From NCBI GenBank assembly GCA_029964075.1, contig CM057141.1:9238001-9302000 (forward strand): DNA of 64,000 nucleotides, read 5' to 3'. This document shows positions 63,509 through 64,000 of this stretch, piece after piece. How positions within the stretch are numbered: the first letter of the stretch is position 1; every line of letters starts with the position of its first letter. This DNA is from Patiria pectinifera. Lineage: Eukaryota; Echinodermata; Asteroidea; Valvatida; Asterinidae. The notes under the pieces are model-generated. The model was given only the letters and a program-made list of their open reading frames with translations, did not search any database and was not told the origin of the DNA. A program made the position numbers and the translations under genes.

Positions 63509-64000
63509 TCAAATACAAATAATATCTTTTACTGAAAATTAAAAAAAAAAATCAATGTTATGTATGTAAGTACACGAAGTACATGAAGTAAGTGTCCAGC
63601 TGCACAACGATGTTCGTATTAAAGAGTCCCAGACACTATACAAGAACAAAGAGACTTGTGACCTGTACTTGCAGTGTTCTCCAGGAGGTGAACATTTAGC
63701 AGGGCAGTAAAGCGAGCAAAATCCATGATAGCATGTGCAATTAAAATAAAGGTCAAATAAAATGCATCTAAGCTTCCTTAGATTATCCCCACTGTTGCCA
63801 AAACATTTTATTTGCCAAAATAAAATCAGCTGAAAAAGTGGAAATGATGGTTATTTGATTCTGAAACAAAAACAAGAAATTAAAGAAAACGATAAAAAAA
63901 ATTAGAGTGGCAACAGCCATGGTTAAAAAGACTTACCAATGCTTGGTTTGACACAAAAAAAATGAACAATCTTACTGTGGTCTCTGGGAAAAAAACCTGG

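Overview
This window is eukaryotic, from a repeat-rich animal genome and most likely a marine invertebrate. It has long AT-rich introns, GT-AG splice sites and many retrotransposon lineages. The mix of CR1/L2-like, RTE-like, Penelope, Gypsy and two tyrosine-recombinase retroelements, tRNA-derived SINEs and hAT/Harbinger-type MITEs would fit an invertebrate deuterostome, but a precise taxon cannot be read from the window.

The only convincing host gene is a centriolin (CNTRL) homologue on the + strand. Five coding exons are visible (27452-27786, 40036-40089, 40249-40296, 58448-58611, 63119-63317). Splice phases agree across every junction, and the peptide carries the CNVxEHH-type block and the DEIEC...KRRAELR...ADxLL block of vertebrate centriolin. 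The gene continues beyond 63317, and its upstream exons are not seen. The introns measure about 12.2 kb, 159 bp, 18.2 kb and 4.5 kb, and nearly all their bulk is transposon.

Layout. 1-4.9 kb: minisatellite, LINE tail, old Helitron-like pieces, a tRNA-like repeat. 4.9-7.7 kb: CR1/L2-like LINE (minus). 7.7-10 kb: small repeats and an unexplained ORF. 10.1-13.2 kb: degenerate YR retroelement (minus). 13.9-20.9 kb: mostly a minus-strand chain of Helitron/Helentron-like units rich in TGACGTCA. 20.9-23.6 kb: RTE-like LINE (minus). 23.6-25.4 kb: Helentron-like units and a SINE. 25.4-28 kb: CNTRL intron and exon. 28.3-33.6 kb: hAT MITE, CR1-like LINE, Penelope element containing another LINE. 33.6-39.9 kb: MITE, then a decayed Gypsy element broken by three insertions. 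40-47.2 kb: two CNTRL exons, then a structurally complete DIRS element (inverted terminal repeats plus internal complementary region) that holds a 1.5-kb hAT insertion. 47.3-49.3 kb: foldback and small MITEs. 49.36-58.24 kb: a head-to-tail array of five Helentron-like units. 58.4-64 kb: the last two CNTRL exons with MITE and LINE fragments.

The most interesting material is the Helentron-like family. Its units begin with a short perfect palindrome and end with the same half-palindrome followed by a hairpin and CTAG. At least three sequence versions of this terminal module occur, the head and tail of a unit usually matching each other. Some units carry two successive 3' terminators. Every intact retroelement ORF in the window is disrupted, so none appears autonomous here.
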